This document shows positions 1-7,502 of a DNA stretch of 64,000 bases, in pieces. Each line of letters begins with the position of its first letter. Positions within the stretch are counted from its first letter, which is position 1. The notes below the pieces were generated by a model, which saw only the letters and a list, made by a program, of their open reading frames with translations, was not told where the DNA came from and searched no databases. This DNA is from Oscillospiraceae bacterium (GTDB lineage Bacteria; Bacillota; Clostridia; Oscillospirales; Acutalibacteraceae). A program made the translations under genes and the position numbers. Location of the stretch: positions 1-64,000 of the forward strand of contig SVPE01000011.1 in NCBI GenBank assembly GCA_015066015.1, written 5' to 3'.

Positions 1-98
1 TTAAGGGCAGCAAGTAGCAATCCTTACGCAGTTGGCAGTCGTACTTACGCGTTAACGCGTTCGGCGAGGAATAGAGGGCTTTGCCCGCATATGAAAAA
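1..98. other. Window edge, no supported gene
   Basis: One forward frame stays open here, but it has no start, no ribosome site and no recognisable protein. The stretch holds a GCGTTAACGC palindrome near 50 and a GGGCTTTGCCC mini-hairpin at about 77-87. It is most likely the tail of an intergenic region. Confidence 0.4.
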
Positions 99-125
99 CC
101 ACCCGTTTGACGGGTGGCTGTTTAT
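99..125 (+). terminator. Rho-independent terminator of an upstream gene
   Basis: A perfect 7-bp stem (CCACCCG at 99-105, CGGGTGG at 111-117) closes a TTTGA loop and is followed by a short T-rich stretch. It would end a transcript entering from the left, and it isolates the first gene of the window. Confidence 0.7.
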
Positions 126-159
126 TTGTGCGCAAAGCAGGTTTTATTCCTGTTTCACC

Positions 160-188
160 TTGTGTTTTTTCTTTCTCTTTGGTATAAT
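160..188 (+). promoter_or_regulatory. Sigma-A promoter for the secreted hydrolase
   Basis: TTGTGT at 160-165 and TATAAT at 183-188 are separated by 17 bp. The start codon lies 28 bp after the -10 box and is preceded by an AAGGAGG ribosome site. Confidence 0.75.
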
Positions 189-216
189 GATGTAAACAGA
201 TAAGGAGGAAACAGAT

Positions 217-1134
217 ATGAAAAAATTTACGGCATTACTACTTGCAGTTCTTATGATGTTCTCACTTACGGTGGTTGCTTTTGCTGAAGGCGCTGAAGAG
301 CTTCCCTTTGACAACAGTGCATACTTCACTTCCGGTGAGTACAGAATCCACTACAGAACCTTTGAGCCTGAGGGCGCAGCAAAGGATCAGATTTTTCTTC
401 TTCACGGCTTCTGCCTTTCAACAGTAAGCCTTGAGGGCGTAGCCGCAGAGTATGCTGAAAAGGGCTACCGTGTAGTTCTTGCAGATGCTCCCAACTTCGG
501 TTATTCCACAAGAGAAACGAGCGATATGGACCTTGTTGACAGAGAGGTGCTTTTATATGAGCTTGTTGAGTCTCTGGGCGGTACATGGATTGTCGGCGGT
601 CACTCAATGGGCGGCGGTATAGCAATCAATCTTGCAGTCGATCATCCCGAGACCTTTACAGGCGGTATTTTCTTTGCACCCCAGACCTCTGCAGAGGCTA
701 CGGGCTTTATGGCTATGTTCTCACGTTCAGGTGTTATGCAGACAATTTATAATCTTGTGCTTAAAATTGCTCTTATGTTCCCCGGCGTTGTGCGTACGCT
801 TGTTGAAACTAGCTTCAGCGACAAGGAATTTGCAGCCTCCTATGACCTTTCAAGAATCACCGATCCCTTTACACTTCCCGGCTCGGGTGCAGGCGTTGCA
901 ATTATGGCTTCACATACAAGAGGCAGTGACCTTGAGGCTTTTTCAAGGCTCAGTATGCCCTGCGTTATTCTCACCGCTGCAGACGACAGAGTGGCAAATG
1001 CGGATAACCTTCAGGCAATTATCGACAACGCTCCCGAGGGCACCGTTGTGGTAAAAGACCTTGTCGGCGGACATATGATGATGGAATATGATCCCGTACT
1101 TGCAGCAGAGCTTACTCTTGAGGTAGTTGGGTAA
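217..1134 (+). CDS. Secreted alpha/beta hydrolase
   Basis: 305 residues. The first 23 form a signal peptide (charged MKK start, hydrophobic core, AFAEG at the cleavage region). The mature part has the alpha/beta-hydrolase layout: an HGF oxyanion loop at 63-65, a nucleophile elbow GHSMGG at 128-133 with Ser130, a late Asp in the AADDR segment and a catalytic His in GGHMM near residue 286. The family includes esterases, lipases and peptidases, and the substrate cannot be read from the sequence. It is monocistronic, with its own promoter and an AAGGAGG site. Unlike the two other secreted hydrolases in this window (13639 and 19050), it keeps the normal serine, so it is a useful contrast. A serine hydrolase is near certain; the substrate is unknown. 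Confidence 0.85.
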   Translation: MKKFTALLLAVLMMFSLTVVAFAEGAEELPFDNSAYFTSGEYRIHYRTFEPEGAAKDQIFLLHGFCLSTVSLEGVAAEYAEKGYRVVLADAPNFGYSTRETSDMDLVDREVLLYELVESLGGTWIVGGHSMGGGIAINLAVDHPETFTGGIFFAPQTSAEATGFMAMFSRSGVMQTIYNLVLKIALMFPGVVRTLVETSFSDKEFAASYDLSRITDPFTLPGSGAGVAIMASHTRGSDLEAFSRLSMPCVILTAADDRVANADNLQAIIDNAPEGTVVVKDLVGGHMMMEYDPVLAAELTLEVVG

Positions 1135-1173
1135 TAATTAACTTTTTGTTAGTATATTTTCAATATTGTTGAA

Positions 1174-1212
1174 GTATAATTAAAGGTGGCAGAAAATGTC
1201 GCCTTTAATATT
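1174..1212 (+). other. Inverted repeat between hydrolase and glm genes
   Basis: TTAAAGG and CCTTTAA arms enclose a short loop, directly after a TATAAT-like box at 1175-1180. There is no good T tail. It may be a weak terminator of the hydrolase or a leader hairpin of the next gene. Confidence 0.35.
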
Positions 1213-1231
1213 TTAAAAAGAGGTAATGTTT

Positions 1232-1903
1232 ATGTATAAAACAAAAGAGCTTTACGATTTGACTAAAACTGCGGCAGGGGATTATCTCGCACAGTTCGAA
1301 TATCCCTGGGAGGCTCTCGGCGGAATAAAGGAGCTTATACTTGCTATCGGTGAAAAGCTTCCTGAGGATGAATATAATGAAATCAGCGAAAAGGTCTGGG
1401 TGCACAAAAGTGTAAAAATCTTCCCTACGGCATATATCGGCGCACCCTGCATTATCGGCAGGAATACTGAGGTAAGGCAATGTGCCTTCATACGTTCATC
1501 GGCTCTTATCGGTGAAAACTGTGTTATCGGCAACTCTACAGAAGTTAAAAATGCAATTATTTTCGACAACGTTCAGGTGCCTCATTTCAATTATGTCGGT
1601 GACAGTATACTTGGCTATAAATCTCACCTCGGTGCAGGTGCCGTAACCTCAAATGTCAAAAGTGACCGAAGCCTTGTCAAAGTGAAAAAGGGCGAAGAGG
1701 TGCTTGAAACGGGACTTAAAAAGTTCGGTGCAATGGTAGGTGACAATGTAGAGGTAGGCTGCAACAGTGTACTTAATCCCGGCACGGTAATCGGCAGAAA
1801 TTCAAATGTTTATCCTCTCTCTTCAGTAAGAGGAACAGTACCCGAAAACAGTATTTTCAAGAATCAGTCAAATATAGTTATAAAGGAGAATAACAATGGG
1901 TAA
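1232..1903 (+). CDS. Stand-alone GlmU-type N-acetyltransferase (left-handed beta helix)
   Basis: 223 residues with many hexapeptide [IV]G-x-x repeats, i.e. a left-handed beta-helix acyltransferase. The key residues of the acetyltransferase half of GlmU can be lined up: an Arg in FIRSSA (R88), Lys in TEVKNA (K106), and the HxxY-x-GD motif (H118, Y121) followed by GAGAVTSN (N141). These match the E. coli GlmU positions R333, K351, H363 and Y366. No N-terminal uridylyltransferase domain is present; residues 1-55 are a helical cap instead. The start at 1232 is chosen because AAAGAGG sits 8 bases before it; the ATG at 1226 is too close to that site. The gene overlaps glmM by 8 bases, so the product probably acetylates the glucosamine-1-phosphate made by GlmM. 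Domain identification is strong; the exact substrate is inferred from the neighbour. Confidence 0.75.
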   Translation: MYKTKELYDLTKTAAGDYLAQFEYPWEALGGIKELILAIGEKLPEDEYNEISEKVWVHKSVKIFPTAYIGAPCIIGRNTEVRQCAFIRSSALIGENCVIGNSTEVKNAIIFDNVQVPHFNYVGDSILGYKSHLGAGAVTSNVKSDRSLVKVKKGEEVLETGLKKFGAMVGDNVEVGCNSVLNPGTVIGRNSNVYPLSSVRGTVPENSIFKNQSNIVIKENNNG

Positions 1904-3278
1904 ATATTTCGGTACAGACGGATTCCGCGGTGAAGCCAATCTTAACCTCACTGCTGACCATGCCTACAAGGTAGGACGTTTTCTCGGCTGGTATTACACA
2001 CAGAAAAAAAGGCAGGCAGGTGACAACACTCCTGCAAGGATAGTTATCGGTAAGGATACAAGACGTTCAAGCTATATGTTTGAGTACACTCTTGTCGGCG
2101 GCCTTGTTTCTTCAGGTGCTGACGCATATCTGCTTCACGTTACGACAACCCCTTGTGTTGCATATATTTCAAGAGTTGACTCCTTTGATTGCGGTATTAT
2201 GATTTCCGCTTCACACAATCCCTACTATGATAACGGTATCAAGCTTATAAACAGCGACGGTGAAAAAATGGACGAAGAAACCATCGCTCTTATAGAATCG
2301 TATCTTGACGGGGAAAATGATATTTTCGGTGTTAAGGGTGAATTGCCTTTCGCACAAAGGGAAAGCATCGGACGCACCGTTGACTATATTGCCGGACGTA
2401 ACCGTTACATCGGTTACCTTATCAGCCTCGGAATGTATTCCTTCAGAGGCAAGAAGGTAGGTCTTGACTGTGCAAACGGCAGCTCATGGAATGTTGCAAA
2501 GGCCGTTTTTGATGCCCTCGGTGCGGAAACCTATGTAATCAATGCGTCACCCGACGGTACAAACATCAACCGCGATGCCGGCTCGACTCACATTGAAGGT
2601 CTGCAGGCTCTTGTAAAGGAAAAGGGTCTTGATGTAGGCTTTGCCTATGACGGTGATGCTGACAGATGTCTTTGTGTCGACGAAAAGGGCAACGTTGTTG
2701 ACGGTGACGCCATACTTTACATCTACGGCAGATACATGAAGGAAAGAGGAAAGCTTGTTTCCAACACCGTTGTTACAACGGTTATGTCAAACTTCGGTCT
2801 TTACAAGGCTTTTGATGAGCTTGGTATAGGTTATGCTAAAACAGACGTAGGCGACAAATACGTTTACGAATACATGATGAAAAACGGCTGCCGTCTCGGC
2901 GGTGAGCAGTCGGGTCACATCATTTTCTCGAAATATGCCTCCACAGGTGACGGTATTCTCACCAGCCTCAAGATTATGGAGGTAATTATGGCAAAGAAGA
3001 CAACTCTCAGCGAGCTTGCTGCACCCTTTACGGTTTATCCTCAGGTGCTTATCAATGTAAGGGTCAAGGATAAGCCCTCTGCAAGAAACGATGCCGATGT
3101 AGTAGCCGCAACACAGAAGGTTGCCGACACTCTCGGTGAAAACGGCAGGATCCTTATGCGTGAGTCGGGTACTGAGCCTGTCATCCGCGTAATGGTTGAA
3201 GCGCCCGATAAGGAAGCTTGTCAGAGCCTTGCACAGAGTGTGGTTGATGTGATTCTGGCAAAGGGACACGGAGCGTAA
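1896..3278 (+). CDS. glmM: Phosphoglucosamine mutase
   Basis: 460 residues, usual family length. GlmM interconverts glucosamine-6-phosphate and glucosamine-1-phosphate on the way to UDP-GlcNAc for peptidoglycan. Visible hallmarks are the FGTDGFRG start, the phosphoserine loop ISASHNP (Ser106), the metal loop DGDADR near residue 255, the sugar loop GGEQSGHI near 344 and the phosphate loop RESGTEP near 425. AAAGGAG lies 7 bases before the ATG. In many Bacillota glmM follows cdaA-cdaR in one operon; here it instead follows the acetyltransferase gene, and cdaA-cdaR lie 5.4 kb downstream. A terminator follows the gene. Confidence 0.93.
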   Translation: MGKYFGTDGFRGEANLNLTADHAYKVGRFLGWYYTQKKRQAGDNTPARIVIGKDTRRSSYMFEYTLVGGLVSSGADAYLLHVTTTPCVAYISRVDSFDCGIMISASHNPYYDNGIKLINSDGEKMDEETIALIESYLDGENDIFGVKGELPFAQRESIGRTVDYIAGRNRYIGYLISLGMYSFRGKKVGLDCANGSSWNVAKAVFDALGAETYVINASPDGTNINRDAGSTHIEGLQALVKEKGLDVGFAYDGDADRCLCVDEKGNVVDGDAILYIYGRYMKERGKLVSNTVVTTVMSNFGLYKAFDELGIGYAKTDVGDKYVYEYMMKNGCRLGGEQSGHIIFSKYASTGDGILTSLKIMEVIMAKKTTLSELAAPFTVYPQVLINVRVKDKPSARNDADVVAATQKVADTLGENGRILMRESGTEPVIRVMVEAPDKEACQSLAQSVVDVILAKGHGA

Positions 3279-3309
3279 ACCGGTTTACAGCTTTATAATG
3301 TATAATCAG

Positions 3310-3336
3310 GGCCGCACCTACGGTGCGGCCTTTCTT
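3310..3336 (+). terminator. Terminator of the glm pair
   Basis: A perfect 9-bp GC-rich stem (GGCCGCACC at 3310-3318, GGTGCGGCC at 3322-3330) with a TAC loop is followed by TTTCTTT. Confidence 0.85.
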
Positions 3337-3370
3337 TGCGGGTAAGTGAGGTGAGTGGGGCGAAAAAGGT

Positions 3371-3486
3371 GGGGAGGCGCTTTGACTTTCTTTCGGAAAG
3401 TCAAAGACACGGAGAAAATTTGCTTTCCACTTGTTACGAAAGCAAATTTTCTCTGTGTGAACGCGCGAAGTGCGTTCCGCCTCCCC
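3371..3486. repeat. Palindromic intergenic element, copy D1
   Basis: Outer arms GGGGAGGC / GCCTCCCC enclose three hairpins: a stem of CTTTGACTTTC with its complement, a long AT-rich stem starting GGAGAAAATTTGC, and GAACGC/GCGTTC. The layout, including the GACTTTC-type inner hairpin, recurs at 10979, 34719 and 43706, always between genes. No protein is encoded. Confidence 0.6.
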
Positions 3487-3536
3487 CATATGAACCGCAG
3501 TCTCTGTTTTTCAAAACGGTTTCAGATTAAAGCCGC

Positions 3537-3565
3537 TTGCAATTTTCATTTTCCTGTGGTAAAAT
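3537..3565 (+). promoter_or_regulatory. Sigma-A promoter for queT
   Basis: TTGCAA (3537-3542) and TAAAAT (3560-3565) are 17 bp apart. Starting near 3572, the transcript would have a leader of about 218 bases before queT, which contains the hairpin string and the riboswitch candidate. Confidence 0.65.
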
Positions 3566-3610
3566 ACACACTGCTTTGCAGTTATTAATTGCGTCGCAGA
3601 CCCACAACAT

Positions 3611-3720
3611 TTTTCAAAGGAAAATATATCACTTTGCGAAGCAAAATATCACTCGCCGACAGGCAAATATCACATCTGCGAAGCAGACATATCACTGCAA
3701 TTTTTCCAAAGAAAAATTGC
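3611..3720 (+). repeat. String of small hairpins separated by ATATCAC
   Basis: The heptamer ATATCAC occurs at 3626, 3646, 3667 and 3689, spaced 20-22 bp. Between the copies sit different short inverted repeats: TTTGC-GAA-GCAAA, a GCC-GACA-GGC stem, TCTGC-GAA-GCAGA, and finally a 10-bp stem GCAATTTTTC/GAAAAATTGC. The stems differ in sequence but keep their pairing. They lie inside the predicted queT leader. Confidence 0.7.
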
Positions 3721-3723
3721 CAC

Positions 3724-3783
3724 GGTCAGTTCGAAACCTTCCTGACCTAAACCAACAACGGTTTAAAATCAAAACTAAAGGAG
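3724..3783 (+). promoter_or_regulatory. Candidate preQ1 riboswitch before queT
   Basis: A 6-bp stem GGTCAG (3724-3729) / CTGACC (3742-3747) closes a 12-base loop that starts TTC and contains CCTT (3737-3740). An A/C-rich tail follows, with a second small hairpin (AAACC 3749-3753, GGTTT 3760-3764), and ends in the ribosome site AAAGGAG (3777-3783). The loop CCTT can pair with AAGG of that site, giving an H-type pseudoknot that hides the ribosome site. This is the arrangement of the known preQ1-II and preQ1-III riboswitches, which sit before queT homologues. Ligand and class are inferred. Confidence 0.6.
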
Positions 3784-3789
3784 CTAAAA

Positions 3790-4317
3790 ATGAATATCAA
3801 CAAGAAAAACCACAATCTTGCTACGGGTGCGATTATTGCCGCGCTCTATGTGTCACTCACCTATGCCCAGGAGATGCTTTTTCCGGGGACGGCATCGGCG
3901 GCAGTCCAGTTCCGTGTGTCGGAAAGTCTTACAGTACTGGCTCTTTTTACACCGGCGGCAATACCGGGACTTACTGTAGGGTGTGCAATTGCCAACCTGC
4001 TTTTTATGGGTGCACTTCCCCTTGATGTTGTGTTAGGATCGCTTGCCACATTTCTTGCGGCTTTTTGTATGTATCGGTTGAGAAACGCACTTCTCGGAGG
4101 GATTCCCTTTGCCGCACTTGTGATGCCTGCGATTTTCAACGGTGTAATTATCGGTCTTGAAATTGAGATTTTCTTTATTGAGGGAAGCTTCAACTTTATG
4201 AGCTTTCTTTTACAGGGTGGCTGTGTTGCTCTCGGTGAGCTCGGAGTATGCTTTACTCTGGGTGTGTTGCTTTTCAAGGTAATAAAAAATAAAAAATTAG
4301 AAAAATACATAAAATAG
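3790..4317 (+). CDS. queT: QueT-family transporter, queuosine precursor uptake
   Basis: 175 residues, strongly hydrophobic, about five to six membrane segments. It matches the QueT family of ECF-transporter S components: a short N-terminus, VQFRVSESL near residue 39, IPGLTVGCAIANL near 57 and a C-terminal GELGV segment. S components bind the vitamin and work with a shared ECF energising module, which is not in this window. The expected substrate is preQ1 or a related queuosine precursor. The ribosome site AAAGGAG is 6 bases before ATG and forms part of the predicted pseudoknot, so translation is probably shut off when the precursor is plentiful. Confidence 0.82.
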   Translation: MNINKKNHNLATGAIIAALYVSLTYAQEMLFPGTASAAVQFRVSESLTVLALFTPAAIPGLTVGCAIANLLFMGALPLDVVLGSLATFLAAFCMYRLRNALLGGIPFAALVMPAIFNGVIIGLEIEIFFIEGSFNFMSFLLQGGCVALGELGVCFTLGVLLFKVIKNKKLEKYIK

Positions 4318-4322
4318 TATTT

Positions 4323-4371
4323 AAAAATTCAATTTGCTCTGCTATAATAAGTGGAGCATTGAATTTTTTAT
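4323..4371 (+). promoter_or_regulatory. Inverted repeat surrounding the MFS-gene -10 box
   Basis: Arms AAAAATTCAAT..GCTC and GAGCATTGAATTTTT flank a loop containing TATAAT (4343-4348). The right arm runs into a T tract. The structure can act as the queT terminator, as an operator over the promoter of the next gene, or as both. Confidence 0.5.
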
Positions 4372-4397
4372 AAAAATAAAAAGGAGAAAGTAGATTT

Positions 4398-5789
4398 ATG
4401 GAAAACAAACTTTCAAAGAAAATGTGGTTCAGCATCTGCCTGTTCAGTTTTATGGGCGGTATTGCATGGAATATTGAAAACATGTATTTCAATACCTTCC
4501 TTTACAATTCCGTATATGCAGGCGCATCAACTGATGCTATGGCAGGTACAATGGCTCCCACAACGGCAATCAGCCGTATGGTTGCCCTTTCGGCAATTGC
4601 AGCGGTAGTTTCCACCTTTATAATGGGTACTCTCAGCGATAAAATGAAAAACCGTAAGCTTTTCATCTCAGGGGGATATTTGTTATGGGGTCTTGCAACA
4701 GCTGCCTTCGGATTCATTTCAAGAGATAACGTTTCAGCACTTCTTGGTCTTTCCGACGAAGCAAAAATCCTCGGCACAACAGTATGGGTTGTTATTCTTA
4801 TGGATATCGTAATGACCTTTATGGGTTCGGCAAGTAACGATGCTGCCTTCAATGCATGGGTAACTGATGTTACAACACCAAAAATCCGTCCTAAAGTTGA
4901 AACGGCTCTTACCTTCGTCGGCTTCCTGTCAATGGCTGCAGTTATGGGCGTCGGCTCTCTTGCGCAGTCAGGTGCAGTTTCCTACAAAAACTTCTTCCTT
5001 GTGTTGGGTATTATCGTTTCACTTTGCGGTGTTGCAGGCTTTTTCCTTATTGATAACCCAAAGCAGATTTCTGTAGAAAATGAGGTTTCCTCGAGCTATT
5101 GGGCAGACCTTTTATACGGCTTCAGACCTTCTGTTATCAAAGAAAATGCAAGACTTTACCTCGCGCTTTCGGCTCTTTGCTGCTTCAGTGTAGCATTCCA
5201 GGTGTTCTTCCCGTATCTTCTTGTATATCTTCAGTATGTTGTTATTCCCGATAATACCGCAAACGGTGCAGAGCTTCTTACAACAAGCACAATTATCGTA
5301 GCAGTAATCGCCGTGGCAGTTCTTGTTGCAGGTATCGTGCTTCTTCTTAAAATCGCAGATAAGAGCAAGGGCAAGGGTCTTGTTATCGGTGTTGTACTTA
5401 TGACAGTCGGTCTTGTTATCCTTTCAACAACAACCAACATCAAGGGTGTGCTTGCAGGTGTTGCTCCTACAGCTATGGCTTATGTTGTATTGGGTATCAT
5501 TTTTAACGCTTCGGTAAAGGACTTTATCCCTGTAGGCAAAGCCGGTCTTTTCCAGGGTATCAGAATGATATTCTTCGTGCTTATTCCTATGGTATTAGGT
5601 CCTGCTATCGGTGATATCGCTTGCAGAAACTCCGCAATCACCTATATCAACGAATACAATGTTGAAACAATTGTACCTGCAAAGAGTATGTTCCTTTATG
5701 CAGCAATTGTATCGGCTCTCACTCTTGTGCCACTCTATTTCCTTGTTAAAAGAGGCTTTGAGGTGAAGTCAGAGACTTACGAGAAATAA
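4398..5789 (+). CDS. MFS transporter, SLC45/sugar-carrier-like
   Basis: 463 residues with about 12 hydrophobic segments. Early signals are a conserved GGIAWNIENMYFN first helix and a loop GTLSDKMKNRK near residue 80, the major-facilitator A-loop signature (G-x-L-a-D-r-x-g-r-k). The overall shape resembles the sucrose/sugar carriers of the SLC45 or GPH groups, but the substrate cannot be deduced. AAGGAG precedes the ATG. It stands alone, between queT and an inverted-repeat element. Transporter class is clear; sugar specificity is only a guess. Confidence 0.75.
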   Translation: MENKLSKKMWFSICLFSFMGGIAWNIENMYFNTFLYNSVYAGASTDAMAGTMAPTTAISRMVALSAIAAVVSTFIMGTLSDKMKNRKLFISGGYLLWGLATAAFGFISRDNVSALLGLSDEAKILGTTVWVVILMDIVMTFMGSASNDAAFNAWVTDVTTPKIRPKVETALTFVGFLSMAAVMGVGSLAQSGAVSYKNFFLVLGIIVSLCGVAGFFLIDNPKQISVENEVSSSYWADLLYGFRPSVIKENARLYLALSALCCFSVAFQVFFPYLLVYLQYVVIPDNTANGAELLTTSTIIVAVIAVAVLVAGIVLLLKIADKSKGKGLVIGVVLMTVGLVILSTTTNIKGVLAGVAPTAMAYVVLGIIFNASVKDFIPVGKAGLFQGIRMIFFVLIPMVLGPAIGDIACRNSAITYINEYNVETIVPAKSMFLYAAIVSALTLVPLYFLVKRGFEVKSETYEK

Positions 5790-5808
5790 GAATTGCAGTA
5801 AATTTAAA

Positions 5809-6034
5809 GGGGTTGTTGCATTAAGATGCAGAAGGCGTTTTCTTCATCCCCGAAGGCGTACTAAGGTACTCCGAGTGGGTGAAAAAACGTCTAAAAAAGC
5901 AAAATTATGTTTTATGCAACACTTAAAAGTTACTTTCAATAGAACAATTAAAGCAGATATTTTCAGTAGATTTACTACTTCAAATACCTGCTTTTTTGTT
6001 TTGCTTTTTGGTCTGCGCTTAATGAAACAACCCC
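5809..6034. mobile_element. MITE-like element, copy 1 (226 bp)
   Basis: Both ends carry a 17-bp terminal inverted repeat, GGGGTTGTTGCATTAAG and its complement with one mismatch (6018-6034). A copy about 200 bp long, with ends and interior clearly homologous, lies at 43721-43927. The interior holds a long imperfect hairpin (about 5838-5892) and a terminator-like stem (5950-5997). Small open frames run through both copies, but a 16-base length difference breaks them, so no conserved protein is encoded. I see no convincing target duplication. It looks like a non-autonomous miniature inverted-repeat element. Confidence 0.7.
5950..5997 (+). terminator. Terminator inside the inverted-repeat element
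   Basis: AAAGCAGATATTT pairs with AAATACCTGCTTT at 12 of 13 positions, with an inner GTAG/CTAC stem, and ends in six T. It would end the MFS transcript. In the second element copy a 16-bp deletion shortens this stem. Confidence 0.65.
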
Positions 6035-6038
6035 GCTT

Positions 6039-7130
6039 TTATTTTATTATCCTTTTTATAATTTGCACTACGGCCGTTGCGGTAAGTGAAATCGCAAGGC
6101 AGCGCTTAAAGTTTGTCAGCACCTCGTCAACGCTGGTGGGCGCATTGCGGTAAATGAATTCCTGCACCGGCTTTGACGGCTTGTAAACACCGAGCTCGTC
6201 TGCTGTTACGGTGTAGGTTTTGTAGTTTCTCAGGTTATCCTCGTAAAGTTCGAAGATTCGTACGCCTCTTTTTTCGCCGGGACCGTAGGTGTTGTATCCT
6301 GTGCCCTGGGTGTAGCCAAGGTCAACACCGTCGAGATTTCTTACGAAGGAGTTGTTATGGTCGTGTCCGACAAAAAGTCCGAGTATATCACCGTGAGCTC
6401 TGATTGAGTCAAACTCACCGTTGTTGATTACGGGTACTGCCGGAGTCTCACCTAAAAATCCCTCATCACCGGGAAGAATCCAGAAGGTGTTTTTCATGCT
6501 CTTGTAGGCTTCAAGCGCGCCCTTTGTGTAGAAAGGAACCTTTTTCAGCACCTTGTAAAATTCAGGTACGGGAATGTGCTGGAAAAGCAGAGCGGGAAGG
6601 TAGCCGTTTTCTTTTCTCTTTTTTTCAAGCCACTCGATCTGCTCCTTTTTGACCGGTGAGTATGCACCGTCAGGCTCTTTCTTGTTCGAGTCGATGAGGT
6701 ATAGGGTAAAGATGTCCTTTTCGCCCTTGGAATCCCTGATGTTTATGCAGTGGGTGGCGGGGTCATCCTTTGTTCTGCCTTCGCCCATAGTGCAGCCCTC
6801 AAATGCAAAATAAAGCTCAAGCTGAGCATTTTTGCCTGTCACACAGTCATCGTCGTGGTTGCCGAAGGTGAGGGTGAAGGGAATACCTCTTTCGGAAAGG
6901 GGAGTGATGAATTCGCTGATAACCTTTTTTACCCTTTCGTAGGTGTCGTCCTTGTAGCAGGCACTGTAGCCCTGAATCTGGTCGCCCGTGAAGACGACAA
7001 GGTCAGGCTTTTCTTTTTCAATTGCGGCAGTGATGAGCTTTATTGTATCGGGATTTACGGGATAATCCTCCTGCACATCGGCAATCTGCATTATTCTGAA
7101 TTTTCCGTCCTTGAAGCTGAGACTTTTCAT
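6039..7130 (-). CDS. Calcineurin-like metallophosphoesterase
   Basis: 363 residues, no signal peptide. The metal-ligand motifs of the family appear in order: D18-x-Q20 in QIADVQ (Gln in place of the common His, as in Dcr2-like members), GDQ at 49-51, GNHD at 90-93, FQHIP in the middle and GHDH near residue 255. These coordinate two metals and cleave phosphomonoesters or diesters. The substrate is unknown. An AAAGGAGT ribosome site lies 6 bases before the start. The gene converges with the MFS gene, with the inverted-repeat element between them. Confidence 0.8.
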   Translation of the reverse strand: MKSLSFKDGKFRIMQIADVQEDYPVNPDTIKLITAAIEKEKPDLVVFTGDQIQGYSACYKDDTYERVKKVISEFITPLSERGIPFTLTFGNHDDDCVTGKNAQLELYFAFEGCTMGEGRTKDDPATHCINIRDSKGEKDIFTLYLIDSNKKEPDGAYSPVKKEQIEWLEKKRKENGYLPALLFQHIPVPEFYKVLKKVPFYTKGALEAYKSMKNTFWILPGDEGFLGETPAVPVINNGEFDSIRAHGDILGLFVGHDHNNSFVRNLDGVDLGYTQGTGYNTYGPGEKRGVRIFELYEDNLRNYKTYTVTADELGVYKPSKPVQEFIYRNAPTSVDEVLTNFKRCLAISLTATAVVQIIKRIIK

Positions 7131-7210
7131 AGCTTACTCCTTTGAATCTGTTTTCCATTGAATTATACATTCTTAAATCTGTAAGGTCAAGTGCCGTAAA
7201 GAATTTAAGG

Positions 7211-7239
7211 TTAACAGTATCGGTCTTTTTTCATATAAT
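7211..7239 (+). promoter_or_regulatory. Sigma-A promoter for the DUF3343/desulfurase pair
   Basis: TTAACA (7211-7216) and TATAAT (7234-7239) are 17 bp apart. The first gene starts 32 bp later behind AGGAGG. Confidence 0.75.
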
Positions 7240-7271
7240 GGTATGAACTTATATTTTCAGGAGGGAAAACT

Positions 7272-7502
7272 ATGACCTACACATATATAAAATTCGAAAG
7301 TCAGACTGTCGGCGAAAAGGCAAGACAGCTTCTTTTGTCCTACGGCATAAGCTCATTTCTCAGGCGTAATCCTAATCCCAACAGAAGAGAAGGCTGCAAT
7401 TTTGCTCTTTATGTAAGGGGAGATGCTTACAAAGCCTTTGACATACTGACTAAAAACGGCATAAATAATCTCGGAGTGGAAACCTTCCGTGAGCTGATAT
7501 GA
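7272..7502 (+). CDS. DUF3343 protein, putative Se/S carrier
   Basis: 76 residues, cytoplasmic, with the short ferredoxin-like pattern of DUF3343 (also called the Se/S-carrier-like family): an N-terminal IKFESQTVGEKA strand-helix, a central RRNPNPNR loop and the C-terminal GVETFRE. It overlaps the desulfurase gene by four bases (ATGA), indicating coupled translation. Family members are often found beside selenium- or sulfur-mobilising desulfurases, so a carrier role is plausible but not demonstrated. The only cysteine is Cys44. Confidence 0.65.
   Translation: MTYTYIKFESQTVGEKARQLLLSYGISSFLRRNPNPNRREGCNFALYVRGDAYKAFDILTKNGINNLGVETFRELI

Noticed and set aside
3336-3720. Overlapping small open frames in the queT leader region
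   Set aside because: They cross several hairpins, lack ribosome sites and match no family.
5875-6153. Small protein within the MITE-like element (KTSKKAKLCFMQHLK also readable in copy 2)
   Set aside because: The frame is broken by a 16-base length difference between copies and has no ribosome site or proper end.
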